A DNA stretch of 64,000 bases, from the NCBI GenBank assembly GCA_963082975.1, contig OY720346.1, positions 22,128,720 to 22,192,719 on the forward strand. The letters run 5' to 3'. Positions within the stretch are counted from its first letter, which is position 1, and each line of letters starts with the position of its first letter. The notes beneath the pieces are model-generated. The model worked only from the letters and a program-made list of their open reading frames with translations, made no database searches and was not told the DNA's origin. Source of the DNA: Labia minor (Eukaryota > Arthropoda > Insecta > Dermaptera > Spongiphoridae). A program made the position numbers and the translations under genes. Shown here one piece after another: positions 1-16,800 of the stretch.

Positions 1-1143
1 ACAGCCCAAAATAGATTTTGGTTTGCCCGCTGACATTTATTTCGATCTTTAATTCCATGCCAATCTCGAACCGTCACAGATATCCCAATTCTTCGAGTTG
101 TGCTGAGTTGTGCCGATCGAGTACTAAAAGGAACTGCTGATAGTTGCACAATGTTTAGTAGCCAAGATAGTATACAGCACAATTTTTGTTTTTTTGGAAA
201 AACAAAATGGCGGTGCGAGCAAAAAAAAAATCGATTTTTTTTCCGGTTTGTTTTTTGAGATGGTCGACTGGCTTTTGTGGCACAACGTAACACAAACTTA
301 GCACAACATAGCACAATTGCGTTTTTTCGGGAATTATAAAAAATGGCGGTGCTAGCTTCACGCACATTCATCTTCAGTCTGGTCCTAAACTCTATAACTA
401 TTCAAGCGAATCTTATTTTCTTTTTAATTGTCATTTTTTTTTGAAAAACACTTTGTTTTAATAGGCTATTATTTTTTTTACTTTTACGGTTCTATTCATT
501 TTATTTGTTTCTTGAGTAAAAGTTGTTTTTTATTCCTTTTTTTTAAAGATTCATTCCTCATGTAATATTTTTATATATTAAATATATATATATATATTTC
601 TAACTTTATTAATCAATGGTTGTTTGATTCAATTTGATTTAGTCTTATTGATAAGAGGGTAATAAGTTGAATAAAAAATATCTAAATGGTTCACTTCTAA
701 AATGTTTTTTAATCATTTGTTTATTTTAACATTTTTATTTTTTTCAATATTTTTTCTATCTATATATATTATAAAAAAAAGTTCTTCAATCAATTTCAAA
801 ACGAAAAGCAATACCAAAAGATTGTCAGTTTTCAAAATTAGAGGAATAATTTCATGTTGATTATGAGTCCTTAACATAATCAAAGTTTGTTTTATCATTT
901 ATATATTTATTTATACTTTCTAGATTAATATCTATATATGAAAACAAAGAATTCTTTTTTTTTATTGATTTCCAATCTAAAGTATGAATGATTTTGAATG
1001 ATTGATCTAGAAATTTGTTTTTCCGGAGCTAGACCTTATCTACGAATAAAACTGATTTCTCTCGAATCTTTCAATAGAATGAATGGATCTCCTTAATTGC
1101 TTCTTTCTGGTCACATTTAGAAGAGAACTGAGTGGGCTCAACT

Positions 1144-1230
1144 ATGGCTACCGAAGGCGGAGCCCCGCCGGATGAGGCCAATCCGCCTATCTCGCAAATT
1201 CACTCCGGAATAGACTATAGAAGCAGATAA
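1144..1230 (+). other. 28-codon open frame in a GC-rich patch, function unknown
   Basis: An ATG at 1144 opens 28 codons, beginning MATEGGAPPDEANPP, and closes at TAA 1228-1230. An in-frame TGA lies just upstream. The patch is much richer in G and C than its surroundings and contains a short GGCGG...CCGCC hairpin. There is no GT donor before the stop, so it cannot simply be a coding first exon. It could be an upstream ORF in a 5' leader, or a transposon remnant. I do not recognise the peptide. Confidence 0.15.
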
Positions 1231-1739
1231 TATATATATATTATAAAAAGAGCAACTCGATTCTGTGAATCCTAATTGCGTTGCCTTTTATAGACTCGCC
1301 TACAAGAAATAGTTAACTATTTAAAATCTATACTTTTTCTATTTTATAATTATTTTATTCATAATCTATATAAAATATAAGATTACATATCTATATACTT
1401 GGGGGGTCCTTCAGCTACGCACCTGGATAGTAGAATTCTTTGTTAGAAAGTATTACAATGAATTTATTATTTATTAAGGTTTTGAAATTTGAAACCCAGA
1501 AAAATATTTTAAAACTACTAAGGAGACTGTAACGAATATGTATATTTATATAAAATTAATATTTAATCTAAATTTATCTACAATATTATAATAAAAAAAA
1601 TGTATTTTTATATCTTTCGTATGTTTTATATTATTATAAGAATTTAAGAATATATTTCGATATTGAATTTTTTATTTTGTAATTTATATATACAGAGTAA
1701 TGGAAAAATAGTTTTTAATTGAATTAAAATACTCAAATT

Positions 1740-2335
1740 TTCATCTTTTTCTACCATCTCGCCAGAGATAGTATTGCGATCACGAAAATTTTTGATGTTG
1801 AGATTTTGATGTTTTTATACGTTTTGAAGGTTCATGAATCATTTTCACTAAGGTTGAGAAAAATGTGTGTGTGTGTGTTAACCAAGATTACGCAAAAACG
1901 GTTTGAGCTAGAATGATGAAATTTGGTACATGGGCATTATTCAAAATTCGTAGTTTTCTCTCAACTTTTGAGAAATGTAGCTCAACCGGAAGAGTCATTA
2001 CCTACAACGTTTTGATTTTTTTCTTCTAAAGTGACCGTAAAAATAAAGATATATGTTTGATAATTTTTCACATGATTAATAATTGTATAAAACTGCTATG
2101 TATAGAATTTCAGCTTGATTTATTTGCTGAAAGTACCAGAATTAATTTTTTAACACTGCAAATCTCACGCGCCAACACGTGACGTGGTGCCATCAACAAA
2201 GAGTTTAATAAATATTAATAAATATTATTTATTAATTTTAATTTATAATTTAATTAATTTAATTTAATTTAAATTAATATTTGTTATTTAATCCAATTCA
2301 AATTTGCGAGATAGTCGAGTGGAGACACACCAGAT
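1740..2335 (+). repeat. Interspersed repeat family R2, copy 1
   Basis: This segment is repeated in inverted orientation at 40748-41332 and, truncated, at 46417-46665. Shared landmarks in order are the CTCGCCAGAGATAG start, a GATGAAATTTGGTACATG stretch, the block with CACGTGACGTGG, a very AT-rich tract, and the end GAGTGGAGACACACCAG. No protein is encoded. It looks like a non-autonomous element, but no clean target duplication could be assigned. Confidence 0.75.
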
Positions 2336-2881
2336 TTTTTATTTCATTATTATATTATTTGGAATTAAAAATAAATCATAAATTTTATTTTATATTTATA
2401 GGAATTTAATTAAATTCGCCTTCTATACGCATACACAGATACAATCTTATTTTCAATAAATAATTATTCAAAATATTCTTGACTGTATTTGTACTAATTA
2501 AGTAAAAAAAAATATTTTAAATAATCTTGTTTATCTATTTTATGAGAGTAAAAAAAAATGAAAATCTCCATTATACTTTTAATAAGCATGCATGATTTTT
2601 ATTATTCAATTAAAAATCATTTCTCTGTGAATTTTTGTTAAAAAAAAATGAAAATGATTCATTAAAATTCTTGTCATTTTTTTGAATTTTATTTATTTGA
2701 ATAACACAATTTTTGAATTCACTGATTTGTTTTTTTTAACAATTTTTACCAAAACGAAAAAAAATAAATAAATATTAATAGAATTATTGAAAACATTAAA
2801 TTTTCGCATTCAAATATTTTATTAATTAGAACTTATACTGTTTTATGAAGATTAATTATAAATATACTCGTATGATTTCAG

Positions 2882-7446
<4,565 letters not shown>

Positions 7447-9300
7447 TAATTTTATTTAAACGACTCATATATTAAATAAGTTTGATGATTAGTTCCTAGC
7501 AAGAAAGAAAAAAAAATTAATTAAACATCAAGAACTAATAAAAAGTAAAAATAAAATAAAATAGAACAAAAAATACATTATCAAAAAAAAAATGATTTTA
7601 AAAATGAACGGAATTTTAAAGGAATCAATCAATAATTAAATCAAAGGACTCGTTGAAATCAACAAAGTGACGTAGCACAAGAGATTCATAGCTTTTTCAT
7701 ACAAAATTAATATAAAGATTCAAAAAAAAACAAAAAAAAAACAAACTTTTTTTAAATAAAAAAGAAAAATATTTATTCTAGATTAAAATTAAGATTTAAT
7801 TCCATGTTAAACTATATGGAAAAAAATTATTGTCATATTGACTCTTGAATTCGTAACTTAATATTTATTGATTTAAAAAAATCGCGATTTATATTTTAAA
7901 AGCATCTTTTGTCAAGTATATATATTTTAATTATCGAATATTTTCATTTTAATTGTTTTTATTTTACAATTTTGAAGTAATTATTATCTTTTGCAAATGT
8001 ATTTTTTATATTGGCTTAAATATTCAATACAAGTAACCTATTTATTCTAAAAAATTATTTGATTTGAATATTTTTTATAATAATATATATCTATTATTAT
8101 ATAAATAAATATACATAAAATGATTATATAAAATAAAAATAATACTATAATAAATAGGGCCAAAAATATTTTAACCTTTTTTCAAGTGATATTTCATATT
8201 TATAATTTTTTTATATATAAGAAAATATAATTTAAAACAAATCAATTCATCATCAACAAAAAAGAAAAATACATTCCATTCATTCATTCATAAAAAAATC
8301 ATGATTTTAAAAATAAAGACTCAATATTTTGAAATATCACTGGAGTACGAATAGTATAAAACAAAAAAGGATTTACGTTTTTCGCCCATCAATTTATAAG
8401 ATTATTCATGTAATTATTAAGTATTATTATCATTTCTTAAAAATTCATGTATCATATGAATATCTACTTAAATTGTTATTATTTTTAAATTTCTTTTTTA
8501 TCAATGTTTATATTATATTTACATACACTAGCCACACACCCTTTGTGACTTAAACTATTTATAATGCGGTCAATGAAAGGGGTTGAAATATTTATTTTAT
8601 TATAATAATATCCTAGTCCAATTTTTGCCGAAACATCGAAAATTAAAATTAATCTAATTTTTATATTTTCTTAATCACAATTGGATAAGAATACAAACAA
8701 ATATTTTTCAAAATATAATATTAGAAAACCAAAAGGATCTAAAACGATATTCCTATATCTTTATATAATTATTTTATTTAGTAAGACACATCACTAATTT
8801 ATCAATTTCATAAAAAAAAACAATCATCAATTACTAATTAATTAATATTATTAAAAGAAATTGATGAAAAGAAAAAATATTCATTTAATTGATTTCTGGG
8901 CACGTTTGATAAGACAATTTTTATTTTGTAGACGTTTTTTAAGACATGTAAATATGTATTTTTGTAAAAATAATTTATATAAAAAACAAATATAAGATGC
9001 CTTTTCTCTAAACTTGATCTTTTACAAACTTAGAATACAACCTACAGATTTATATGTCATAAAAAAAAATCGATAACGTCGATATTGTCCTAATCTTCTT
9101 AGAAATCAATAAAACAAAAACAAAATGTTAAATATTTTTTTTAAACAACGATATATTTTTTTTTATTAATATTTTTTAAGAAACTAATAAAAACATATTC
9201 ATTCATAGATCGGCCTAATATATTTTGGTTTGATTTTAATTTTTCGAAATATTTCAACCCCTTATATAAATAGAAAAAAAATATTTATATATATTTTTAT
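7447..9300 (+). other. 3' UTR and downstream flank of ena
   Basis: This AT-rich stretch follows the ena stop codon. It contains many A-rich runs and several AATAAA hexamers (for example 7755-7760), so the transcript end cannot be fixed by eye. No coding exon is seen. A 17-bp inverted repeat lies at 8577-8593 and 9247-9263 and is listed separately. Confidence 0.5.
8577..9263. repeat. Possible MITE bounded by a 17-bp inverted repeat
   Basis: AAGGGGTTGAAATATTT at 8577-8593 is exactly complementary to AAATATTTCAACCCCTT at 9247-9263. The 687-bp span is AT-rich and non-coding. No obvious target site duplication flanks it, so this may be a degenerate inverted-repeat element or chance in an AT-rich background. 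Confidence 0.3.
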
Positions 9301-9385
9301 ACTTTCGGCTGTTTTTTTAGTTTTAGATCCCCTAGGGCTAGTTTCAGGATCCAAATCCCTAGTTAGTAGAAAAACAGCCGCAAGT
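9301..9385 (+). other. 85-nt imperfect hairpin
   Basis: The ends pair as ACTT/AAGT. An 11-bp perfect stem follows (CGGCTGTTTTT at 9306-9316 with AAAAACAGCCG at 9370-9380), and then an inner CTAGGG/CCCTAG stem (9332-9337 with 9357-9362). The internal loop between the stems is asymmetric (15 versus 7 nt), which is poor for a microRNA precursor. A structured RNA or a small foldback element remain possible. Confidence 0.3.
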
Positions 9386-11627
9386 ATGTTCTCCGAATGG
9401 ATATAGTCATGATGTTGTTGATGTTGTTGTTCAGCAAAAAAAGCCTTGATGAAGGTTATATTTTTGCTCTCTTTCTATCTATCTATCTCTCTATTTAGAT
9501 CTCTGCTTTGATATTTTTTTAACATAAAACATATCGAAATTGCTTTGGCATGGCAAAACGTTACTGCCTCTCCCGATCTCCATACCCTCATCCTTTAGTA
9601 GAATTCGATTTTAATAATATTTATATACGACATGTATATCGTTACGAAAATAAAAACTCAAATTCAAAATTTTTAAGAGTAAATTATAACATTCCATTTT
9701 ATTTTGATATTTATTTATTTTTTATATTTAAATAAATTACAGGTTTCAAAAAATATTAAATTGTATCTTAAATTACATGATATATATATATATATATCAT
9801 TTGAATATTTTAATTTTTTTTTATTTTTTATTAATTCATTGTGAAATATTAAAATTAAGTATTTTATTTGGTGAGAAAAAAAAATCTATTTTAATCAATA
9901 ATATTATTTCTCTTGATATAATTTTATTTTTATTTTATAATCATATATCCAAAGACTTTGTAATATCGAATAGAAATAAATTATTGATTGAGATTAATAA
10001 TCACAGACAACCGAATTTTAATATTTCTCAAAGTATTTTTAACTTTCTACATTCGTATAAAAAAAATATCCTCCCTTAGGCATTTACATAAGGTATTTTA
10101 TTTTTTATATATTTCTATTATTTAAATTGATCTCTTTGTGTGTTTTATTTAATTTAGGAAATTATCATTTTAAAATATCCACCCCTAATATAAATATATG
10201 TATATTATTATATTTCTTAATAATTATGTTTATTATTTGTAAATAAAAGATATCGTCTTTAGATAAATAAACAAAAATATAATGTATTTTATAATTATTA
10301 TTTTGTCTTAATATAAAACTAAAAGCATTGTAATGAATTTGAAAAACTAATTTACCTATAAATGAAATTAAAATTATGTACTATTCACAATTTAATAATA
10401 TTATAAAGGTTAATACTTTTGAATATTATTTTTTATATCTTTTCTTTGGAAATTATCTAACATAAATATTGTTGATTTTTATTATATTATTTATTTATAT
10501 TTTTTTAAAATTTGATTTTGGGCGAAAAAGTATTTATATAAAGAATGTTTTTTGAAAATATTTAAAAAAAATTAAATTGAGATTAGAATGAAAGAATCAA
10601 GTTAGAGACGTAATGATAGGGTACAACTTGAAATAGAAAGATATGATTCTAACTCTTGAATTTAGTGATTATTTAAATAGATAAAAATCTATATAAAAAT
10701 TAATATCCATTTTTGAAAATAAAAATCTTTTACTTAAATATTATTTGTCTTATATAATTAATATTTATATTTTTTACCACTAGTTTAATGACTAAAATAA
10801 AATTTTATACTTCTCATTAATGATATAATATCTCTTTCTTATTGAGTGCTAAAAAATTTGAAATAAAATTTCTATTAAATAAATTACTTTGTAATTTATT
10901 AGAATTTTAACTATTGGAAAATAATACATTAATATAAAAATTCAATATAACAAGAGTTGAAAGAATATCAATGACAATCAAATTTAATTTAAACGATCTA
11001 AATGAATATGACTAGTATTTAATTAATTTATGCACGATAATTATCTAATTAATTGAAATTCTTTTCGACAGCCAGGCAATCGAAATTGGTAAGTGATAAG
11101 TTCATACCTTGTTAAAATTATTGAATAATAAATTTAATTCAATGTAATTTACAAAATATTTATATTATATATATATTTCAATATTCATTTTTTTAAATTA
11201 TATATATCTTGAAAACTAATGAATGGAGGAATATAAATTTATGAAGTTTGATGAACAGTTACATTAAATAATTAAATTTAATAATTATTATTATAATATT
11301 CTGAGTAACAACAAAGATAAAAGATGTCTGGTGTATAAAATATAAAATAGAAATATTTGCAGAACAGTGTATATTACTAATTTATTATAATTTACTTTAA
11401 AACTAATCGATACAGAATATTATGGATAACAACATGCATTCCAGAGTTCGTAAAAGGTTTCAAATATCACTAAAGATTCTGTAAATTTTTATTATTAAAA
11501 AATCAGGGGTGATCTATCTATCGTCTCTACATAATTACTTGATTTGTCAATTATATTATTCAATTATATGTAAGAATAATAATATTCAAAGAGAATTTAA
11601 ATTAAGATTCTATAAGGTTGTTCATAG

Positions 11628-11755
11628 GGAAACTATTTGGAAAACGGCCGGTGGTTAGAACAAGGTCATAAATTATAAAAGTAGATATGAGAAACTTGGG
11701 AGAGGTTATGAATTGGATGGAGGTGACTCAGGAATTACGAGTCCAGTAGGGTCAT
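11628..11755 (+). mobile_element. Relic 3' coding end of a non-LTR retrotransposon
   Basis: Read in one frame with stop codons, this stretch gives GKRPVVRTRS, then KVDMRNLGEVMNWMEVTQ. This matches the tail of the reverse-transcriptase ORF seen at other places in the window (GKRPLGRPRTRWVDNV followed by an aspartate-tryptophan block). It is a short dead fragment. Its divergence from the copies at 25480-26160 and 48712-49600 suggests an older insertion or a related family. Confidence 0.5.
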
Positions 11756-12697
11756 AAATTTAATTCTTTTATTAAAAATTGAAGTAGAGATCAAATATTA
11801 TTCATTTTTGAATTAAAATAAATATAAATCAATAAAAATTTATTCATATACATTGAAATCTTTGTCAAGTTAACTATTGTTTTTTTAATTTAAATTTCTA
11901 CTTAAATTTCTGGTAATAGGTGAGTAAGTGAAGGAATAGAGGGTAGATATTTGTCTCATCGTAATTATTGGATTTGGGCACGTTGAGGGTCATGCGTCAT
12001 TCAATCCCTTGCAAACCAGAGTGGGGAGCAAGTAATAAAGGGGTGCTTTTAGACATTTAACTGTCTAGTTAGGGTGTGCTCGCTTGAAATAAGAAAACAA
12101 CGAATAAGGTATTTTATTTTATATCATATCAAAATTTTACATTTTTCCTTATTAATTTGACAATTTTCTGTAAAAATAAATGAAATTTTCCTTTATTGAT
12201 TATAATAAAATTAAAAAAAACATTTTAATCGTATTATCTGTCCTATATATTAAAAAGAATATTAGATTTCGATTGTAAATCGGATAATACATATAATATA
12301 TATAAAATTATATTATATAAAATTCAACAAATCATTAAGATCGTCTTATCAATTGAGACATTTCATTTATAAAAACAAATATAAAGAATAATCACAAATG
12401 ATGAAATATTCTTTATAATTGTATAAGTATAACTTTAATATAACAAATCATTATTTGTTTACTTATTTATTTATATTTTTAATGAATTTATTAAAGTAAA
12501 TTTCATCCCTTTTCTTTTAATTAATTAGTCAACCTATATTTAGAAAGTCAATATTAGATAAATAGTGTTTTCTTCTTATACATATTTTAAAAGTAAGTAA
12601 ATAAATAAATTCTGATAGATAAGAATTGCAATAATTCAAAATGCATTTATTCCTTTTATATAAACAAAAATAGAATATAAATAAATAGTCAGTAGGT

Positions 12698-12701
<4 letters not shown>

Positions 12702-12733
<32 letters not shown>
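12702..12733. repeat. (TA)n microsatellite
   Basis: About 16 uninterrupted TA dinucleotides. Similar runs occur near 28585-28620, 34129-34159 and 42450-42477. Confidence 0.9.
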
Positions 12734-12734
<1 letters not shown>

Positions 12735-13827
12735 CTGTTAATTATTATTAAACGAATGGAAAATAAATTAATTTTTTTTTTTATAATTTTACACTTTCAT
12801 CAATATCAATCTTTATTTTAACATTTATTATTGAATTATATTATTCTTTAAAACCAAATTCTTTGATGTAAATATTTCTTATTTTCATTATATATACTTA
12901 TATATTTAATTTTATATTTGTTATTAAATTATATTAATTATACAAAAACTTTAAATTATGAAAATTCAAAACCTGCTTTTTTCTCATAATATTTAAATAA
13001 ATAATATTAATCACTATAAATATATATATCAAAAAAATTAATTTATATTTCAAAAATCATTTAATTTTAATAATATAGACTTCATTAAATGAAGAAAAAT
13101 TATAATAAATAGATTTAAATTAAAATACCTGCTACAATACATTCCATTGTTGTTACTTCATTTTATTAGGTCTTCATATTAACAAAATTAACAAAATTTT
13201 TAGTTTTAATAGGCCAAAGTAGACAAAAAAAAAATTGATAAAATTATTTTATCAAATTTTAGTGATTTATTATCAAAATAAAAAATTTCTTACGTCTTCT
13301 ACTATGTTTGGATAATGATTATATTAATCAAAAAAGGTTAGATCATCTTTTAATTATTTATTTTTGGTCTTTTTACTATCTTCAATATTTATGGTTACTA
13401 AAAAATATATCCACAACATATTGCAAAAAAAATATAATATTATTACCTTCAATATATTCTTTAAGATTAGAAAATTACGCTATACATTAATTTATTTAAA
13501 TAATTTACTTTTTCTTTAATAATATAATTTATTTCTAAAACAATATTATATATACATTTTTAACAAAATTTCAAATGAAATATTTTCTCACTACAATTAA
13601 CAATATACTTTTTTACTATTAATTTTATTATAAATCCTATTGTATATAAGAAAAACAAAATATAATAAAATAACTAGTATACCCAAGGACTCTGACTGTT
13701 AATGTACTTGAATATTGAGTATTTATTATAATATATTTGGAAAATTGATACATATAATAATTGATAATATATATTTTTTAGGTCCAAAAAGATTTACCGT
13801 CCTTTCTTTTCTGATTAATTCAAAAGA

Positions 13828-16800
13828 ATGGGTTTACGTCTGAAAATATTATCCATTGCTATTTTATTAGGTTTTTATTCGCTCCACGTAGACACGTTTG
13901 TATTATTATTTATAACTCTAATACAATTCTAATTATCTAATTAATTGATATTTTATTATTTTTTTTTTTTAGAATTCTAAAAATATTTAAAATATTTGGA
14001 ATAAGTATTTTCCTGTTTCTCTTTATTATTCATCCAATTATTTTTAAATTATTTTATCCAATACAAAGAAGTTTATTCTTTTTAAGCTACAGTGAGTTCC
14101 ATTTTTCTTTTTCTTTTATAAAAATAATCATCTATTGTTTATAGTTAATATATATATATATCATATTTCATTTTTTATATCATATTATAATTTAATAATT
14201 ATTTTATCACATTTTCAGTCAATCGTCCTACAAAGCAACAACTCAATGATGTTAATAAAATAGGAATACCATTTGTAAGAAATTTCTATTTAACAACCGA
14301 CGAAAATATACGATTGGGAATTTGGTATGTTTTTCTCACATATTTATTATTTTTTATTTTTTATTTATTTATTTATTTTTTTATTTTTTTATTTTTTTTT
14401 TATTTTATAAAAATTATTACAAAAATGAAACGATTATAAAAATATAGATAAATCAATTTTTTATAATCGTTTTGTTTTTGATTTATTCATTTAAAATGAC
14501 AAGGGGGAGAGTTACTACAGTATAAGTATCTAAAATAAATAGTAGAATATTGACTTATGAAAGCCATGTTATCTCATCGAGTATTTTATTTATATAATTG
14601 ATTTATTAATAAGAGAAAGTATTTTTAAAGTGTTAAACATTAAGTAAAGTTTAAACATTAAAAATTGAAAAAATTAGTTTGAATTAAAATTAATGTTAAA
14701 AATTTATTACAAAACAAATATGAATTCAATAATTAATAAAATTATTATAATTTTATATAATAAGCATTGATGTATTTGAATTTAATTTCAAGACTTTATT
14801 ATTTGTTAATTATTGTTTTAATTGGGTTGGTTCTCCATTTTTAGTTATTCAAATTTATCATTAATGACTAATTATCATTTTTAAATGTTTTTATTTTTAA
14901 GTCATAAATTAGAGTTAAGATAAAAACATCCATTAAATATTTCAATTACTCTTTATAAATATAAATAACAATTCTTTAATATTATAAAAACAATTGTTTA
15001 GAATTTACTAATTAATTAGAAGATACTAATTAAATAAATAAATATTAATTTAAAATCTCAATATATAATTTTAGGCAAATATTACCAAATGTACCAGAAA
15101 TTAAAATTCCTGAATCAGAAGAAAATCAAGAAAAGTATTACGAACAAATGTTATCTTCAGGACGACCTATAATAATTTACATGCATGGAAATTCTGGGTC
15201 CAGATTAAGTGACCATCGGGTTCAACTTTATAAAGTGATATTAAATCTCAATTATCATCTCATAACGTTTGATTATAGAAGTAACTATATTATTTTACAT
15301 ACTTATAATATTTATTTTTAATTATATCAATTATTCAAATATAAAATATTATTACACTTTTTTTACAGATTATGGAGATTCCACTCGATGTACTATTACT
15401 GAAGATGGACTTGTCTCAGATGGATTGTATGTCTATAAATGGGTATATTCAAAAGCCAAAGGAGCACCTATTTTTCTTTGGGGGCATTCTTTGGGGACAG
15501 GGTATGTGATATGAAATTGTTATTATTATAATATTCGGTAACCATAATTATTTACTTTTAATAATTGACACTTAATATATATTATTCACAAACAAAAGAT
15601 CTTAATTATAAATTTAAAAATATGAGCTGTGGGCTGTGGCCAGTCACAGAACCGACCGACGATTTAAAATAAATTAATTTCCAAACAACATTATATATAT
15701 ATATATATATACAGTCCATCCATATAAAGGGTGTGTGTAGGCTTCGAAAAAAACATTTCAATCGTTGGCATAATGCAGAAACGATGCGATTTATCCGACG
15801 TCCAAAAGGGCATGATCATCATATATATATATATATATATATATTGTATATATAAAGTATAAAAAAAATATTTTTAAAAATGACTAAATTATATTATTTT
15901 GGTTTTTATTTTTAATTTAATTACTCAATTATTAATTACTACTATATTTTAAGTGAAATATTTTCCGACAATGAATATAAAATTAATACTTTGTAAACTA
16001 TGACTTCCGGTTTCCGGATATACACCAAAAGTTGATGAATTCATGGTATTGATGCATTAAGTAAATATACCAAATTTTATCAAAATCCGTTGAGCCGTTC
16101 AAGCTGTATACGACTATACGGACATCATGCTAAAAATACTTTTTTCTGTTAACAAAATGCATGATTCGTGGAGATATGTAAAAATCTCCACATGTGAAAT
16201 TTGGTGTGATAACAATACCTTCCCTTTCTACCGTCGGTCGGTAAAAATTGGGTAACAAAATTTTTTGACACTAACCCCAAATTTTATGTTCATTTTTACG
16301 CTCTTTTCGATTGTCCTATAAACGAAATTTTGAATAAACAAAATAGGAATAAAAAATCTCTTTTATTACTAATTTCTAAAGAGTAAATAAAAATATTTTA
16401 ATTTTCTTTTTTAGTGTATCATCACATCTTGTTGAGAAATTAGAAATGGAGGGATGTGATAATATCAAAGGATTAATTTTAGAAGCTCCATTTAATAATA
16501 TGAGAGCCGAAATTTGTGAACATCCATTTTCACTTGTATTTTCTTTTGTTAATTGAATAATATAAATGAATCTATTTTAATGTTAATAATATTTTTTCCT
16601 TTTAGATATATAGATATCTTCCATTTTTCGAGTTCTTCTTTTTGGAGCCTGTTCGATCGAATGGAATATGTTTTGAAAGTGATCGCCATTTAGCCAATTC
16701 TTCTTGTCCCATACTTATCCTTCATTCTGAAGATGATTTCATCGTCCCATTTGTTTTGGCAGAAAGGGTAAATAATATATCTATTTGAAAGTGTTTTACA

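Larger units (their letters stand above)
1..2881. other. AT-rich upstream region, probably 5' flank or first intron of the ena gene
   Basis: No coding exon can be supported here. The 3' end is a splice acceptor (ATTTCAG ending at 2881) that feeds the first recognised ena exon, so at least the right part is intron. Between about 95 and 355 there are repeated GCACAAC / GTTGTGC motifs in both orientations and two direct copies of AAATGGCGGTGC (near 206 and 342), which suggests a decayed repeat. A GC-richer patch lies at 1120-1230. An R2 repeat occupies about 1740-2335. The remainder is AT-rich with microsatellite runs. Confidence 0.5.
9386..13827. other. Intergenic region between ena and the first ABHD12-like gene
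   Basis: No gene is seen. The sequence is strongly AT-rich, with TA microsatellites (longest 12702-12733) and a TCTA-rich run near 9472-9490. A decayed LINE tail lies at 11628-11755. A slightly GC-richer stretch at about 11930-12110 has no recognisable coding potential. Confidence 0.6.
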
